Shown here: positions 48,779 to 57,425 of the stretch, piece by piece | How positions within the stretch are numbered: position 1 is the stretch's first letter | How the letters are laid out: each line of letters opens with the position of its first letter | Source of the DNA: Duganella sp. OV510 | GTDB taxonomy: Bacteria; Pseudomonadota; Gammaproteobacteria; Burkholderiales; Burkholderiaceae_D | Reading direction: 5' to 3' | DNA: 64,000 nucleotides | Assembly: GCF_900100205.1 (NCBI RefSeq) | Contig: NZ_FNEQ01000001.1 | Location: 1 to 64,000, forward strand | Notes under the pieces: generated by a model | The model's database searches: none | Told to the model about the DNA's origin: nothing | The model's input: the letters and a program-made list of their open reading frames with translations, nothing else | Position numbers and translations under genes: made by a program

Positions 48779-49374
48779 GCAACCAAAACATCTCTGCACT
48801 GCTGATCTGCGCCAGCTTGCTGATCCTGTTCTTTGGCCAGATGCATCTGCGCACGCGCGGCCGACTCCAGCGCCAACAAGCCGCCGCTGCGGCGCTGATC
48901 TACCCAGCGCACGAACAGCGCGATGACGACGGCTGGTGGTGGCATCCCGAACTGCCCAACTTCGAAGAGGATCACCAAGCCTACGCCGCCTGGATGCTCG
49001 CGCAGGGCCTAGAGTACAAGTTCGACTCTCTCGAAAGCGAAGCCGACACCAATCCGGCCTACATCGCCTACTACGAGCACGAGGCCGGCCACGTCCGTGA
49101 CTGGTTCTGCGAGCCACCCGCCGGCGAGGGCTGGTTCACCCTGTCGATTCATGACACCGAAGACGGGCCGCAGTGGGTGTGGGCGCGCCGTGTCGGCACC
49201 GAGGTGCTGATGGCGCGCATCCAAGGCGAAGCGCTGGCATACCACGAGCGCTTCTATGGCCAGCCGCTGCCGAGCGGCCAGCGCTACAGCGGCTCGCAGT
49301 TCAAGCCGAACGGCGAACCGTACCTGCTGCGCAGCAACGGCGTGCGGAGCATTTGCTGCGACGGGGAGGATTGA
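48775..49374 (+). CDS. Membrane-anchored phage protein (199 aa)
   Basis: An N-terminal membrane helix (ISALLICASLLILFFGQMHL) precedes a soluble domain rich in Trp, Glu and Tyr (GWWWHPELPNFEEDHQAYAA). Overlaps the KTSC gene by ATGA. Unknown function. Confidence 0.7.
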   Translation: MSNQNISALLICASLLILFFGQMHLRTRGRLQRQQAAAAALIYPAHEQRDDDGWWWHPELPNFEEDHQAYAAWMLAQGLEYKFDSLESEADTNPAYIAYYEHEAGHVRDWFCEPPAGEGWFTLSIHDTEDGPQWVWARRVGTEVLMARIQGEALAYHERFYGQPLPSGQRYSGSQFKPNGEPYLLRSNGVRSICCDGED

Positions 49375-49409
49375 TGGGCTACTACAGCATGGTCGGGGGA
49401 CCGCCTTGA
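49374..49409 (+). CDS. 11-codon coupling minigene
   Basis: GGGGAGGATTG precedes an ATG that overlaps the upstream stop (TGATG). The frame reads MGYYSMVGGPP and its stop overlaps the TTG start of the next gene (TTGA). It is probably a device to hand ribosomes to that weak start. Confidence 0.5.
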   Translation: MGYYSMVGGPP

Positions 49410-49867
49410 CCGACATCGTACTGATGAAGGTTTCCAACATCCTCGTGCCACACGACGAGGCTGCGGCGGCCTTCATCCAGAAAATGAAGGCCGGCGAACT
49501 GACCCACGCCGACTTTAAGCGGGTCAGGAATTACAAGTTTCATAAGAAGTACTTCGCGCTGCTGGACTTCGCTTTCGAGCAGTGGGAACCGCGCGACGGC
49601 CTGACCTACCAAGGCATGCCAGTCGCGAAGAACAAAGAGCGCTTCCGCAAGGATCTGATCATCCTGGCCGGATTCTACGAGTCGACGGTGAACCTGCGGA
49701 GCGAGGTCAGGCTGGAGGCGAAGAGTATCAGCTTCGGCCTGATGGATGAGATCGAGTTTGAACAGCTGTACAACGCGACCGTGGACGTGGTGCTGCGGCG
49801 CATTTTGACCAGATACACCAGGCAAGACCTGGACGAAGTAATCAATCAACTACTGAGGTTCACATGA
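49406..49867 (+). CDS. DUF1367 phage protein (153 aa)
   Basis: TTG start with GGGGG upstream; the next ATG (49424) has no ribosome site. The core KRVRNYKFHKKYFALLDFAF, then FRKDLIILAGFYESTVNLRS and EAKSISFGLMDEIEFEQLYN, is the DUF1367 family of phage early proteins, thought to act in recombination or DNA metabolism. Confidence 0.82.
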   Translation: MTDIVLMKVSNILVPHDEAAAAFIQKMKAGELTHADFKRVRNYKFHKKYFALLDFAFEQWEPRDGLTYQGMPVAKNKERFRKDLIILAGFYESTVNLRSEVRLEAKSISFGLMDEIEFEQLYNATVDVVLRRILTRYTRQDLDEVINQLLRFT

Positions 49868-50256
49868 ATGCCCAAACCGAAAACAACGCCGCGCCGACGG
49901 CCGAGGAATGCTGGTCCGTCGATGAAGAGAACTTCAACGCGCGCACGCTGGACGACCTCATCGGCAACCATGATCTTGAGGTGGGTGCGGTAGTGTTTCG
50001 CGCCGAAGCGATGCACCCGGAGCCAAAAGAACTGATCGACGTCGACGACATCATCGAGACGATGGGTGAACGCGCATACGACATCGCGGGCGAATACGGT
50101 GAGGACTACCCAGACGTCAGCACGAATGCCGTGCAAGAGCTGAGCGAGTTCCTCGCGGGCTGGATCACCAAGCATGCACCGCCAACCTTCTACACCGTCA
50201 AAAACGTGCAGCGGTACACCGTCACCGAAGCCGACGTCGCGCCGCGCGCGGAATAA
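49864..50256 (+). CDS. Hypothetical acidic phage protein (130 aa)
   Basis: MNAQTENNAAPTAEECWSVD followed by TLDDLIGNHDLEVGAVVFRA. Very acidic. Overlaps the DUF1367 gene by ATGA-type coupling. No family recognised. Confidence 0.7.
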   Translation: MNAQTENNAAPTAEECWSVDEENFNARTLDDLIGNHDLEVGAVVFRAEAMHPEPKELIDVDDIIETMGERAYDIAGEYGEDYPDVSTNAVQELSEFLAGWITKHAPPTFYTVKNVQRYTVTEADVAPRAE

Positions 50257-50283
50257 CCGGCCAGTCATACACAAGGATTCCTC

Positions 50284-51594
50284 ATGTTCTTTCGCAACCT
50301 TCAGATTTACCGCCTCCCTGCGCCGTGGGCGATGACCGCCGACGCGCTGGCAGTAGCCCTCGCTTCGCAGGCCTTCGCGCCCGCCAGCAGCAACGAACTG
50401 CTGCGCCAAGGCTGGTCCGCGCCGCGCCCGGGTGGCGGCCTGGTGCACACCGTCAATCAGCAGATGCTGCTCAAGCTCGAAACCGAGAAGAAGCTGCTGC
50501 CGTCAACCGTCATCAACCAGGTGGCAGCCGCCCGCGCGCTGGAGATGGAAGAGGCCCAAGGCTTCGCGCCCGGCAAGAAGGCCATGAAGGAACTGAAGGA
50601 GCGCGTCGCGGACGAGCTGCTGCCGCGCGCGTTCAGCATCAAGGCGCAGACCTTCTGCTGGATCGATCCGGTGGGCGGCTGGCTGGTGGTGGACGCGGCC
50701 AGCCCGGCCAAGGCCGACGAGGCGATCAAGCTGTTGCTGAAGGCGGTCGACCGCATGCCGCTGGAAAGCCTGCGCGTGCAGCGCTCGCCGGTTGGTGTGA
50801 TGACGGAGTGGCTGGCCACAGACGAGGCACCGGCCGGCTTCACGGTCGACCAGGACGCTACGCTGCGCGCCACCGGCGAGAGCAAGGCGCAAGTCGCATA
50901 CAAGAAGCACACCCTGGACCCGGCCGACGTGCGCCGCCATATCGACGCCGGCAAGCAGTGCACGCGCCTGGCCATGACCTGGGAAAGCAAGATTAGCTTC
51001 GTGCTTGACGAGAGCCTGGCCGTCAAGTCGGTCAAGCCGCTGGACGTGCTGACCGAGCGCGAAATCACCAGCCGCAACGACGAAGAGCGCTTCGACGGCG
51101 ATTTCATGCTGATGACCGGCGAGCTGGCCAAGCTGCTGGCCGACGTGGTGGAAGCGCTGGGCGGCGAGGCGGTGATGGAAGCGCCCGGCGAGCAGAAGAT
51201 GCCGGCGCCGCGCACGCACGCCAAGGGCGACGAGCCGGTACGCGAGCAGCGCATCGTCGATGACGGCACCGCGCTGGCCGCCGCGCGCCGCCTGCACCAA
51301 GGCCTGGCCAAGGATGGCGTCACCGCGACAATCACAGTCAGCGGCAGGTCGGTGGAACTGGGCGCTCGCGCCGAGGGGCCGCCCGGCGACGGCAGCACTA
51401 CCGATCCGCTGTACGAACAGGCCGTGGCTGTGGTGCGCGCCAACCAGCGCGCGTCAATATCGCTGGTGCAGCGCCACCTGCGCGTCGGCTACAACCGTGC
51501 GGCGCGGCTGTTGGAGGCGATGGAAGGAAAAGTTGTCGGCCCGATGCAGTCGAATGGCAACCGCGAGCTTCTTATTTGTAGGAGTCCGCAGTGA
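50284..51594 (+). CDS. RdgC-like protein fused to an FtsK gamma-type winged helix (436 aa)
   Basis: Residues 1-~300 are RdgC: FFRNLQIYRLPAPWAMTADA, then NQQMLLKLETEKKLLPSTVI and ERVADELLPRAFSIKAQTFC. RdgC is a ring-shaped DNA-binding protein that restrains RecA. Residues ~372-436 (DPLYEQAVAVVRANQRASIS, VQRHLRVGYNRAARLLEAME) match the FtsK/SpoIIIE gamma domain, which in FtsK binds directional KOPS sequences. The two are joined by an ~70-residue linker. The fusion is not the normal host form (about 300 residues), and suggests sequence-directed loading of RdgC. Confidence 0.88.
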   Translation: MFFRNLQIYRLPAPWAMTADALAVALASQAFAPASSNELLRQGWSAPRPGGGLVHTVNQQMLLKLETEKKLLPSTVINQVAAARALEMEEAQGFAPGKKAMKELKERVADELLPRAFSIKAQTFCWIDPVGGWLVVDAASPAKADEAIKLLLKAVDRMPLESLRVQRSPVGVMTEWLATDEAPAGFTVDQDATLRATGESKAQVAYKKHTLDPADVRRHIDAGKQCTRLAMTWESKISFVLDESLAVKSVKPLDVLTEREITSRNDEERFDGDFMLMTGELAKLLADVVEALGGEAVMEAPGEQKMPAPRTHAKGDEPVREQRIVDDGTALAAARRLHQGLAKDGVTATITVSGRSVELGARAEGPPGDGSTTDPLYEQAVAVVRANQRASISLVQRHLRVGYNRAARLLEAMEGKVVGPMQSNGNRELLICRSPQ

Positions 51595-51602
51595 CGGGCA
51601 CA

Positions 51603-52232
51603 TCAAAACTCGACGTGCATAGTTCTGCGCAGATATTTTTGGCACTCGCTCGAAACCATATCAAGGCCTGCGTTTACCTGCCTGAGATAGCGGATCGTAA
51701 CCTGCTCGATTTCCGGCGAACGCTCCGGACTCATGAGTTTATTCGGGTTGCCAGACTGGAGGAGTCGGACGCAATGCTGGAGTGTGTCACGAGTGGCAAC
51801 AAGTTCTGCGGCCACGTTGCGGGGCAGAATCAGCAATGGCAAAACCTCTTCGTCCGTCCAGAGGGCTGTATCGATAATCGTTTCAGCTATCTGCTGGTAC
51901 TTAAATCCTTGTATGGACTCGCTCTCAAGACTTTCTATCGCTTTGCGAACGACCTCCCATGCGGATGTGATCCGAAGATGCAGCGCATGGGCCGAAATTA
52001 TTGCACGCGAGGCCTCCTCGTGCAGTCTTCTGCGATCGGCTGAGGTAGCAAGCCAGATGGTGCCGATCAATGTGCCAACAGTTCCAATCGCACCCACCCA
52101 AGCGGCCCAATCCGATGCGGTTAAGCAGGACCAAGGAATCCAGTTGTACCCGGCCAAAGCGGCCATACCGATGAAGATCATAAGGCACAGCCGCATGATC
52201 GGCGGGTCGAAGAATTCAATTAATGTTTTCAT
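51603..52232 (-). CDS. Minus-strand membrane protein, accessory (209 aa)
   Basis: Start ATG 52232 (MKTLIEFFDPPIMRLCLMIF) with two membrane helices near residues 15-30 and 48-68 (WVGAIGTVGTLIGTIWLAT), then a soluble helical domain (ITSAWEVVRKAIESLESESI). It opposes the rightward operon and is more AT-rich, so it is likely an inserted accessory gene. The layout (two helices, cytoplasmic domain) is like exclusion proteins; function unknown. Confidence 0.75.
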   Translation of the reverse strand: MKTLIEFFDPPIMRLCLMIFIGMAALAGYNWIPWSCLTASDWAAWVGAIGTVGTLIGTIWLATSADRRRLHEEASRAIISAHALHLRITSAWEVVRKAIESLESESIQGFKYQQIAETIIDTALWTDEEVLPLLILPRNVAAELVATRDTLQHCVRLLQSGNPNKLMSPERSPEIEQVTIRYLRQVNAGLDMVSSECQKYLRRTMHVEF

Positions 52233-52246
52233 AAGGAAATTGTAGC

Positions 52247-53158
52247 ATGAGCGAAAACACAAAGATCGAGTGGGCTGATCACACGCTTAATCCGTGGGAA
52301 GGCTGCACCAAAGTCGGCCCGGGCTGCGACCACTGCTACGCAGAGGCTCGCAACGCGCGGTGCGCTGGCGGCACGGCCGTGAACTGGGGTCCGGGCGCGC
52401 CGCGCCGCCGCACCAGCGCCGCCAACTGGCGCAAACCGCTTGCATGGAACGCTGCGCACGCCGAGTTCTACGCGGCGCACGGCCACCGCCAACGCGTGTT
52501 CTGCGCCAGCCTGGCCGACGTGTTCGACAACGAGGTCGACCCGGCATGGCGTGAGGATCTGTTCCGCCTGATCGAGGCGACGCCGAATCTGGATTGGCTG
52601 CTGCTGACAAAGCGGATCGGCAACGCCGGCAACATGTTGCCGGTGCCGTTCGACTTCGACCGCCTCTACCCCAACGTGTGGCTGGGGGCGACGATCACCA
52701 GCCAGGCCGAGGCCAACCGCGACATTCCCAAGTTGCTGCAGCTGGACGCCAGGGTCAAGTTCTTGAGCATGGAACCGCTGCTGGGCCCGGTCGACTTCGC
52801 CAAGGTGCCGGGATTCAACCAGATCGGCCTGTACCTGGGCAACTGGTGGGTCATCGTCGGCGGCGAGAGCGGCGCCGGCGCACGCCCGATGCATCCCGAG
52901 TGGGTGCGCAGCATCCGAGACCAGTGCCGTAACGCCGGCGTGCCGTTCCTATTCAAGCAGCACGGTGAATGGCTGGCCGCGAAGCCTGAGCGCAGCGTGC
53001 TAGGCAAGGTACTGGTGGTGGAAGGCGCAGCACCTTTCACCGACCGCCCAAAGTGGCACCACTTCGAAGACGGCACCCATATGGCGCGCGTCGGCAAGCG
53101 CGCCGCCGGCCGACTGCTGGATGGCCTCGAACACAACGGTTTCCCGGAGGCCAAATGA
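52247..53158 (+). CDS. Phage Gp37/Gp68 family protein, DUF5131 (303 aa)
   Basis: MSENTKIEWADHTLNPWEGC, TKVGPGCDHCYAEARN with the CxxxxxxCxxC-like cluster, LLLTKRIGNAGNML and FKQHGEWLA are hallmarks of the Gp37/Gp68 family. The Cys cluster and TIM-barrel look suggest a radical-SAM-like enzyme, but its reaction is not known. It restarts the rightward operon after the inserted minus-strand gene; the starts of the two genes nearly touch. Confidence 0.88.
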   Translation: MSENTKIEWADHTLNPWEGCTKVGPGCDHCYAEARNARCAGGTAVNWGPGAPRRRTSAANWRKPLAWNAAHAEFYAAHGHRQRVFCASLADVFDNEVDPAWREDLFRLIEATPNLDWLLLTKRIGNAGNMLPVPFDFDRLYPNVWLGATITSQAEANRDIPKLLQLDARVKFLSMEPLLGPVDFAKVPGFNQIGLYLGNWWVIVGGESGAGARPMHPEWVRSIRDQCRNAGVPFLFKQHGEWLAAKPERSVLGKVLVVEGAAPFTDRPKWHHFEDGTHMARVGKRAAGRLLDGLEHNGFPEAK

Positions 53159-53952
53159 AAGAGCGCCCTATTCTCTTCAGCGCGCCGATGGTGCGAGCGT
53201 TGCTGGACGACAGCAAGTCGCAGACGCGGCGCGTTGTGAAGCTGCCAGGCCTGAATTACGTCGATGGCGGCGCCCCAGGCATTGAATTCGATGGCTTCCG
53301 CATTCCACGCGACTGCGGGCCGGCCCCGGCGCGCTTCAGTGCCGAAGCGGTTGGCGGCGGTGCGTACCTCAGCGAAGAGATTTTCTGTCCATATGGCGAG
53401 CCAGACGACCGCCTGCGGGTGCGGGAGACCTTCTACGCCTACGGCCGATGGATGACTCGCTACAGCGAGAAGAAGCGCCGCGACGAATGGCACTTCATCG
53501 ACATGACCGTCGAGTGCGGCCGCCGCTACCAGTACGACGCGGACAGCCCTGACGTGCCGCTGGCGACCGGACGCGGCGGTGCGCTGCCCGGCTGGTACAA
53601 GCGCCCTGCCATTTTCATGCCGCGTGCGGCTTGCCGCATCGAGCTGGAAATCACGGGCGTGCGTGTTGAGCGCCTGAACGACATCAGCGAAGCCGACGCC
53701 GACGCGGAAGGCTGCGAGCGCCTCGATAGCGAACGCGAAGTGGCAGACTGGACGCTGTGCGACCGCTGCGGCGGCACGCGCCTGCATCGTGCGCTAGGGC
53801 CGAATGGCGGCGTCATCGAGGATGTGGATTGCGTTGACTGCGATACCTACGCCAAGCGCTATAAGCACCTGTGGGAATCGATCAACGGCGCCGGCAGCTG
53901 GGCGGCGAATCCATTCGTATGGGTGATCGAATTTAAGCGAGCGGCATCATGA
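53155..53952 (+). CDS. ASCH-like phage protein (265 aa)
   Basis: MKERPILFSAPMVRALLDDS, KSQTRRVVK at the start and WESINGAGSWAANPFVWVIE at the end are the common phage ASCH-superfamily layout, thought to bind RNA or nucleotides. A CxxC...CxxC insert (LCDRCGG, CVDCD) may be a zinc ribbon. Overlaps the DUF5131 gene by ATGA. Confidence 0.82.
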   Translation: MKERPILFSAPMVRALLDDSKSQTRRVVKLPGLNYVDGGAPGIEFDGFRIPRDCGPAPARFSAEAVGGGAYLSEEIFCPYGEPDDRLRVRETFYAYGRWMTRYSEKKRRDEWHFIDMTVECGRRYQYDADSPDVPLATGRGGALPGWYKRPAIFMPRAACRIELEITGVRVERLNDISEADADAEGCERLDSEREVADWTLCDRCGGTRLHRALGPNGGVIEDVDCVDCDTYAKRYKHLWESINGAGSWAANPFVWVIEFKRAAS

Positions 53953-54284
53953 TCGGCCGCATGCTGATCGACAGCGAGCGCACAAACTGCGCAATGGTCG
54001 CAGTGTTGGCGCTGGCACAAACTACCGTGGGCCGCAGCGCAATCGCCGCTGCACGCGAGACCGAGCGCGACAGATTGCGCTCAATCCTAACTGGCCAGGT
54101 GCATGGCGTGGCTGCCGGGGATGTGATCCGCTTCAAAGGCGAGAACTTCGGCGTGGTGAGCCGCAGCCAGTTTCAAGCGTTGGTCGAATCGCTGGTAGTT
54201 CCCGAGGTGGCGCTGGCACCGTGCAGCAAGCCAGCATTCGGCAGCGACCGCCCCTATCTCAAAAAGAAGAAAGGCAGATCATGA
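53949..54284 (+). CDS. Hypothetical phage protein (111 aa)
   Basis: MIGRMLIDSERTNCAMVAVL, later GDVIRFKGENFGVVSRSQFQ and a Lys-rich end. Coupled by ATGA to both neighbours. No family recognised. Confidence 0.65.
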   Translation: MIGRMLIDSERTNCAMVAVLALAQTTVGRSAIAAARETERDRLRSILTGQVHGVAAGDVIRFKGENFGVVSRSQFQALVESLVVPEVALAPCSKPAFGSDRPYLKKKKGRS

Positions 54285-54412
54285 AATACGATGAAGACCT
54301 GCAAGCCCCGTTGCCGAGCGACCCGCACGCCCGGCGGCGCGCATTCCAGCTGATCGCCCTGCTCTACGGCGCGGCAGCGCTGGCTAACCTGATCTGCTGG
54401 TGGCCGGCATGA
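54281..54412 (+). CDS. Small single-helix membrane protein (43 aa)
   Basis: MKYDEDLQAPLPSDPHARRR followed by a hydrophobic helix (LIALLYGAAALANLICWW). Overlaps the genes on both sides (ATGA). Too short for confident naming. Confidence 0.6.
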   Translation: MKYDEDLQAPLPSDPHARRRAFQLIALLYGAAALANLICWWPA

Positions 54413-54651
54413 ACGCCCGCGCCACTGCAGAAGAGGTCAAGAAGCCTACCGCACGCGACCTGGCCGAGCAGCACGATATGCGCATTCACCGCGCCAAGCA
54501 GCTGTGCCGACCGGTGCGACACGCCGGCGTCAAGAAGTTCATCGCCGGCTTCTGCCACCACAAGGGTGATGAGGAAATGGTGGTCTACCTGGAGGGCAGC
54601 GCCGAGCCGGTGCGGCCGTGTGACATAACGATTATTGAGGAAGCAACATGA
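54409..54651 (+). CDS. Hypothetical phage protein (80 aa)
   Basis: MNARATAEEVKKPTARDLAE and KFIAGFCHHKGDEEMVVYLE. Small alpha/beta protein in the overlap-coupled early operon. No family recognised. Confidence 0.65.
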   Translation: MNARATAEEVKKPTARDLAEQHDMRIHRAKQLCRPVRHAGVKKFIAGFCHHKGDEEMVVYLEGSAEPVRPCDITIIEEAT

Positions 54652-55427
54652 GCGAGAAATTAGAGATCGGTGCCGCCGGCGCGACCTTCCAAGAGCGGGT
54701 GCAGCCGTGGATGCTGGCCTGCTTCGGTGAGATGATCGCCGGCGACCGCGAAGAGCGCAATCATCGCTTCCTGGAAGAGGCACTGGAGCTGGTCCAGTCG
54801 ACCGGCTGCACGTCCAGCGAGGCGCACCAGCTGGTGGACTACGTGTACGGCCGGCCTGTCGGCGAGCCTGCGCAGGAGGTCGGCGGCGTGATGGTGACGC
54901 TGGCGGCGCTGTGCCTGGCGAACAACCTGGACATGCACGCGGACGCCGAAACGGAGCTGGCGCGCATCTGGACCAAGGTCGAGCAGATCCGCGCCAAACA
55001 GGCCGCAAAGCCGAAACACTCACCGTTGCCCACATCCGCCCCGGCTGATGCCGCGCCAGCGCAATCGGTGCAGGGTGAGGCACTGAGCGAAGCGCAGCAA
55101 CAGAAGCTGGCCGAGCGCGTCAGCTGGACGACCAAACAGTGGTACGACCACGTCGGCGCGCGCGAGGACGACAAGGACCAGATCGTGTTCGGCAGCGTCA
55201 TGGCGCTGCGGGCCATGTTGGTGCAGTTCCAGGCGGTGACCCTGTATGCAGCTGGCCAGCGCGCGTCGGCACTCGCCTTGGAGCGAGCTGCCCAAGCCTG
55301 CGACCAGCAAGCCGACGGCACGAATGGCGCATATCGCACGGCATGCCTTCAATGCGCCAATGCCGTGCGTGAGCTTCGAGACGCCGCTCTAGCCGCCCAC
55401 CACCAGCAGGAAGGCGGTGGGGCGTGA
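54648..55427 (+). CDS. MazG-like pyrophosphohydrolase-type protein (259 aa)
   Basis: Residues ~35-110 (RNHRFLEEALELVQSTGCTS, EVGGVMVTLAALCLANNL) show the MazG-like helical bundle with the EExxE-type metal site (FLEEALELVQ). The C-terminal half is a second helical region (YDHVGAREDDKDQIVFGSVM) found fused in other phages. MazG proteins hydrolyse NTPs or lower ppGpp during infection. Confidence 0.75.
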   Translation: MSEKLEIGAAGATFQERVQPWMLACFGEMIAGDREERNHRFLEEALELVQSTGCTSSEAHQLVDYVYGRPVGEPAQEVGGVMVTLAALCLANNLDMHADAETELARIWTKVEQIRAKQAAKPKHSPLPTSAPADAAPAQSVQGEALSEAQQQKLAERVSWTTKQWYDHVGAREDDKDQIVFGSVMALRAMLVQFQAVTLYAAGQRASALALERAAQACDQQADGTNGAYRTACLQCANAVRELRDAALAAHHQQEGGGA

Positions 55428-55810
55428 GTCTGTACAACTTTCTGATGACTTGGCCACGCGAACGCCTGGCGCACGATCTGCAAAGCCAAGCGCGCGACAA
55501 TGCCGCGCTGAAGCGCCGGGTGCTGGAGCTCGAAGTCGAGGTGTTCTGGATGAAGGCCGCGCAGGCCGCGCCGCTGGCCAGCATCGACTTCGGCGGCGCC
55601 CGTCCGCGCGCGTTGCCAGAAGTAGCATGCTGGTGCGCGACCTGCCGGCCGGTCTCATTGGACGACTGCCGCATGGTGCTATGCCCGACCTGCGGCAATA
55701 AGCGCTGCCCGCGTGCGACTGACCACCGGAGGGCCTGCACTGGCAGCAACGAGCCTGGCCAACCGGGCAGCGCCTATCAGGCCTGGTCGGCACCGACAGG
55801 AGGTGCATGA
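55424..55810 (+). CDS. Zinc-ribbon phage protein (128 aa)
   Basis: GTG start overlaps the upstream stop. A coiled coil (ARDNAALKRRVLELEVEVFW) is followed by a zinc ribbon CWCATC ... CPTCGNKRCPRATDHRRAC, as in many small phage proteins of this operon position. No specific role known. Confidence 0.7.
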   Translation: MSLYNFLMTWPRERLAHDLQSQARDNAALKRRVLELEVEVFWMKAAQAAPLASIDFGGARPRALPEVACWCATCRPVSLDDCRMVLCPTCGNKRCPRATDHRRACTGSNEPGQPGSAYQAWSAPTGGA

Positions 55811-56058
55811 TGCTGCACCCAGACCAGCGTCGGCAGCCGCCGGCGTCGCGCACGCCCGCGCTCACCCTCGTGCAGTCATTCGATCCGTCCATCGCAGACG
55901 TGCTGCACGCCATCGAGACGCTGACGGCGAAGGTCGACCAGCTGCACACCCTGCTCGCGCCGCGAAAATCGGCGCTCACGCTCGATCCGGACGAGATCGC
56001 CCGAACCATGGACCAGCTGAAGATGGCGCGGCCATTACCAAAGGAGACGTCACCATGA
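55807..56058 (+). CDS. Hypothetical phage protein (83 aa)
   Basis: Basic start, then a short coiled coil (VLHAIETLTAKVDQLHTLLA). Overlap-coupled to neighbours. No family recognised. Confidence 0.6.
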   Translation: MMLHPDQRRQPPASRTPALTLVQSFDPSIADVLHAIETLTAKVDQLHTLLAPRKSALTLDPDEIARTMDQLKMARPLPKETSP

Positions 56059-56315
56059 TGTACAGCCAGGAAGAACGCCGCCGCATCGCCGAATTGATGC
56101 TTGAACTGGAGCGCCAGCCGACGGCACAGCGCCCAGCGCCTGGTATGCAGGCGCGCTTCATCACTTTGCAAGAATGGGCCAAGCTCAATTTCTCCAAGGT
56201 GCCACACGACAATACGCTGCTGCGCTGGGTGAGCCAAGGCCACATCCAGCCACAGCCACAGAAGATAGGCCGCATCTGGCGCGTCAAGCACGATGCGGTG
56301 TACAAGGCAAACTAA
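56055..56315 (+). CDS. xis: Excisionase (Xis) (86 aa)
   Basis: Residues ~35-86 (FITLQEWAKLNFSKVPHDNT, LLRWVSQGHIQPQPQKIGRI) are a winged-helix excisionase domain ending WRVKHDAVYK. The stop TAA is directly followed by the integrase ATG, the usual xis-int arrangement. It would steer the integrase to excision. Confidence 0.85.
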   Translation: MMYSQEERRRIAELMLELERQPTAQRPAPGMQARFITLQEWAKLNFSKVPHDNTLLRWVSQGHIQPQPQKIGRIWRVKHDAVYKAN

Positions 56316-57425
56316 ATGGCTCGTGCAAGACTAGCAAAGAACCGCGCTTTCCCGCCCAATCTCTACCAAAACAGTGCCGGCTATTATTACTTCATCAATC
56401 CGCAAAGTCGTAAATCCAAAGGGCTCGGACACGACAAAGCGCACGCTTTTTCCGAAGCACGAGCCGCAAACGCCGCGCTGGCGACGATCAAGCCAACTCC
56501 TCTCGCCGACTGGGTGCTCGGCAAGTCCGACTACACGCTAATCGATTGGCTGCCGATCTATAACGAATTATGGTTAAAGCAAGGCGAAACAGCTCCGGCA
56601 GCGGCGACACTGCGGTCGTGCACCATGTACCTGAGGAGGATCGCCGAAGCAGGCTTCGCCTGGCGCAAATTGAGGGATGTGACGACGGCACATATCGCAC
56701 CCTACCTAACCGCTGTGGAGCAAGGCACAGGCGCGGCTACCGCGATGGGGCTGCGCGCGCGCCTGAGCGATGTCTTTCGAATGGCGGAAACGCAGGGGCT
56801 TATCGAACCGGGGCGGAATCCAGTGAAAGCGACCTACACGCCATCACGTACGGTAAAACGCGAGCGGCTTTCACTGGAACAGTACCAGGCAATTCGAAAA
56901 GAGGTGCCTGCCTGGCTGGCCCGCGCCATGGACCTTGCCTTGGTAACAGCACAGCGCCGCGACGACGTTGCCGGGATGAAGTTCGCAGATGCCTGCGACG
57001 GCATGCTCCATGTCATCCAAGGCAAAGGACAAGGTCGCGTCAGGCTGGCACTGGACCTCAACATCCGGTTGAACGCGGTGAATCTCTCGATCGGTGAAGC
57101 TGTCGCGGCTTGCAAGGATGGCATACGTACGCCTTACCTCATTCACCACGCAAAGCACGTCGCCAGCGCGAAACCTGGTGATCGGTTCGCCAGCAATGGT
57201 ATTTCGACAGCGTTCACAGCAGGCCGGGTTGCGGCAGGCATTGAGGCATCGGAAGGCAGGACGCCACCGACGTTCCACGAGATCCGAAGTTTGGCAGAGA
57301 GACTGTATCGAGAGCAGTATGGCCCTGAGTTTGCGCAGGCTCTGCTGGGCCACAAAACTGCTAGCATGACAGAGAAATACGACGATCTGCGGGGCCAGGG
57401 CTGGACGAAGGTTGCGGTGAGGTGA
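56316..57425 (+). CDS. int: Tyrosine integrase (369 aa)
   Basis: N-terminal arm domain with RARLAKNRAFPPNLYQNSAG and YYYFINPQSRKSKGLGHD, SAM-like core-binding domain (~75-170), catalytic domain with R214 in TAQRRDDV, H321/R324 in FHEIRSLAERLY, H346 in LLGHKTASM and nucleophile Y355 in TEKYDDLRG. All catalytic residues are present. It is the last phage gene; host genes follow. Confidence 0.94.
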   Translation: MARARLAKNRAFPPNLYQNSAGYYYFINPQSRKSKGLGHDKAHAFSEARAANAALATIKPTPLADWVLGKSDYTLIDWLPIYNELWLKQGETAPAAATLRSCTMYLRRIAEAGFAWRKLRDVTTAHIAPYLTAVEQGTGAATAMGLRARLSDVFRMAETQGLIEPGRNPVKATYTPSRTVKRERLSLEQYQAIRKEVPAWLARAMDLALVTAQRRDDVAGMKFADACDGMLHVIQGKGQGRVRLALDLNIRLNAVNLSIGEAVAACKDGIRTPYLIHHAKHVASAKPGDRFASNGISTAFTAGRVAAGIEASEGRTPPTFHEIRSLAERLYREQYGPEFAQALLGHKTASMTEKYDDLRGQGWTKVAVR

